This document shows positions 5,531 to 6,098 of a DNA stretch of 6,098 nucleotides, piece by piece. The notes below the pieces were generated by a model. That model did not search any database. It was not told where the DNA came from and saw nothing but the letters and a program-made list of their open reading frames with translations. The stretch's first letter is position 1. Every line of letters starts with the position of its first letter. This DNA is from Palsa-459 sp035937595 (GTDB taxonomy: Bacteria; Actinomycetota; Acidimicrobiia; Acidimicrobiales; RAAP-2). The position numbers were made by a program, and so were the translations under genes. The stretch is taken from positions 1 to 6,098 of the forward strand of contig DASZHS010000010.1 in assembly GCA_035937595.1 (NCBI GenBank), in the 5' to 3' direction.

Positions 5531-6098
5531 GTGGCGCGCGGCGCGGCCGGGGACTCGCCGTCGGGCGCGCCGCGGGTCGTCGTCGTCGGCGACGCCATGC
5601 TCGACGTGCTCGTCGAGGTGCGAGCGGCGCTCGCCCATGCCTCCGACACGCCGTCGAGGATCGCGACGTCGCCGGGCGGTGCCGGCGCGAACCAGGCCGT
5701 CTGGCTGGCGAGGGCGGGCCTCACGGTCACGCTCGTGGCCGTGGTGGGTGCGGACCCGGTCGGGGACGCGGCGGTCGCGACCCTGGCGGCGGAGGGTGTC
5801 GACGTGCGGTGGGTGGGTCGCGCCGACCGGGCCACCGGGACCGTCGTGGCGCTCGTCGAGCCCGACGGCCAGCGCTCGATGCTGACGGACCGCGGCGCGA
5901 ACCTCTCCCTCGGGCCGCGCCTGGTCGACGAGGCGCTGGCCGCGGGGGCGGTCGACCACGTCCACGTCTCGGGCTACTGCCTCCTCGACGACGCCACCCG
6001 CGCGGCGGGGGTCGGCGCGCTCGCGTCGGCCGCGCGTCGCGGCGCGACGCGATCCGTCGACGCGGCGTCCGCGGGTCCGCTGCGCGCCATGGGTCCGG
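5531..6098 (+). CDS. psuK: PfkB-family carbohydrate kinase, probable pseudouridine kinase (3' end outside window)
   Basis: Partial gene: 189 complete codons are visible, against about 300 for the family. The translation begins with a short polar lead, then the first PfkB strand VVVVGDAMLDV (16-26), in which Asp25 is the usual substrate-contacting Asp. The substrate-binding signature PGGAGANQAVWLARAG (48-63) follows, then a VVGADPVGD segment (71-79), DRGAN (120-124), and the HVSGY strand-turn (145-149). The C-terminal DTxGAGD-type motif with the catalytic base lies beyond 6098 and cannot be checked. GTG at 5531 begins 2 bp after the psuG stop, so translation is probably coupled; the next start, ATG 5597, falls inside the first motif and is too late. 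Adjacency to psuG makes phosphorylation of pseudouridine to pseudouridine 5'-phosphate the likely role (inference). From sequence alone it could be a ribokinase or another sugar or nucleoside kinase. Confidence 0.85.
   Translation, partial: MARGAAGDSPSGAPRVVVVGDAMLDVLVEVRAALAHASDTPSRIATSPGGAGANQAVWLARAGLTVTLVAVVGADPVGDAAVATLAAEGVDVRWVGRADRATGTVVALVEPDGQRSMLTDRGANLSLGPRLVDEALAAGAVDHVHVSGYCLLDDATRAAGVGALASAARRGATRSVDAASAGPLRAMGP

Noticed and set aside
1..6098. CRISPR arrays, transposons, phage genes, toxin-antitoxin or defence genes, tRNAs
   Set aside because: I saw none of the expected repeats, terminal inverted repeats, or protein motifs. The window is fully occupied by core metabolic genes of uniform composition.

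Overview
The window is a dense, very GC-rich stretch (about three quarters G+C by eye). It uses GTG starts freely, has almost no intergenic DNA and shows no obvious Shine-Dalgarno sites. Together with actinobacterial-style sequence variants in the enzymes (LCAEC in the cytidine deaminase, HDHLDGGLR and LNTDNRLMS in the adenosine deaminase), this points to a chromosomal region of a high-GC actinobacterium. I cannot name the genus.

Layout: (1) 8-1747 (+) is a complete phosphohexomutase-superfamily enzyme of the PGM2/PmmB type. (2) 4579 down to 1719 (-) is a three-gene nucleoside salvage/catabolism operon in the order cdd (cytidine deaminase), deoA (thymidine/pyrimidine-nucleoside phosphorylase), add (adenosine deaminase). 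cdd and deoA overlap by 4 bp (GTGA), and deoA and add are 39 bp apart. The 3' end of add overlaps the 3' end of the mutase gene by 29 bp. (3) 4608-5528 (+) is psuG (pseudouridine-5'-phosphate glycosidase), followed 2 bp later by a PfkB-family sugar kinase, probably pseudouridine kinase, which runs off the window at 6098. The psuG arm and the cdd arm diverge from a 28-bp gap that contains back-to-back, overlapping -10-like hexamers. No gene-free stretch exceeds about 40 bp, and I see no RNA genes, mobile elements, CRISPR arrays or convincing terminators.

How the genes fit together: Cdd converts (deoxy)cytidine to (deoxy)uridine. DeoA phosphorolyses pyrimidine nucleosides to base plus (deoxy)ribose 1-phosphate. 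Add converts (deoxy)adenosine to (deoxy)inosine, which a purine nucleoside phosphorylase, not in the window, would cleave to the same sugar phosphates. The mutase is well placed to isomerise pentose 1-phosphates to pentose 5-phosphates. PsuK/PsuG handle the C-nucleoside pseudouridine from RNA turnover, giving uracil plus ribose 5-phosphate. All branches therefore yield free bases and pentose 5-phosphates. The mutase/add/deoA/cdd order resembles the pmmB...add-deoA-cdd neighbourhood of Mycobacterium tuberculosis (from memory). The pseudouridine arm in the divergent position is the less usual part. Nothing here looks like a wholly new system. The points most worth checking are the shared leaderless-type divergent promoter, the probable phosphopentomutase role of the mutase, and a few active-site substitutions.
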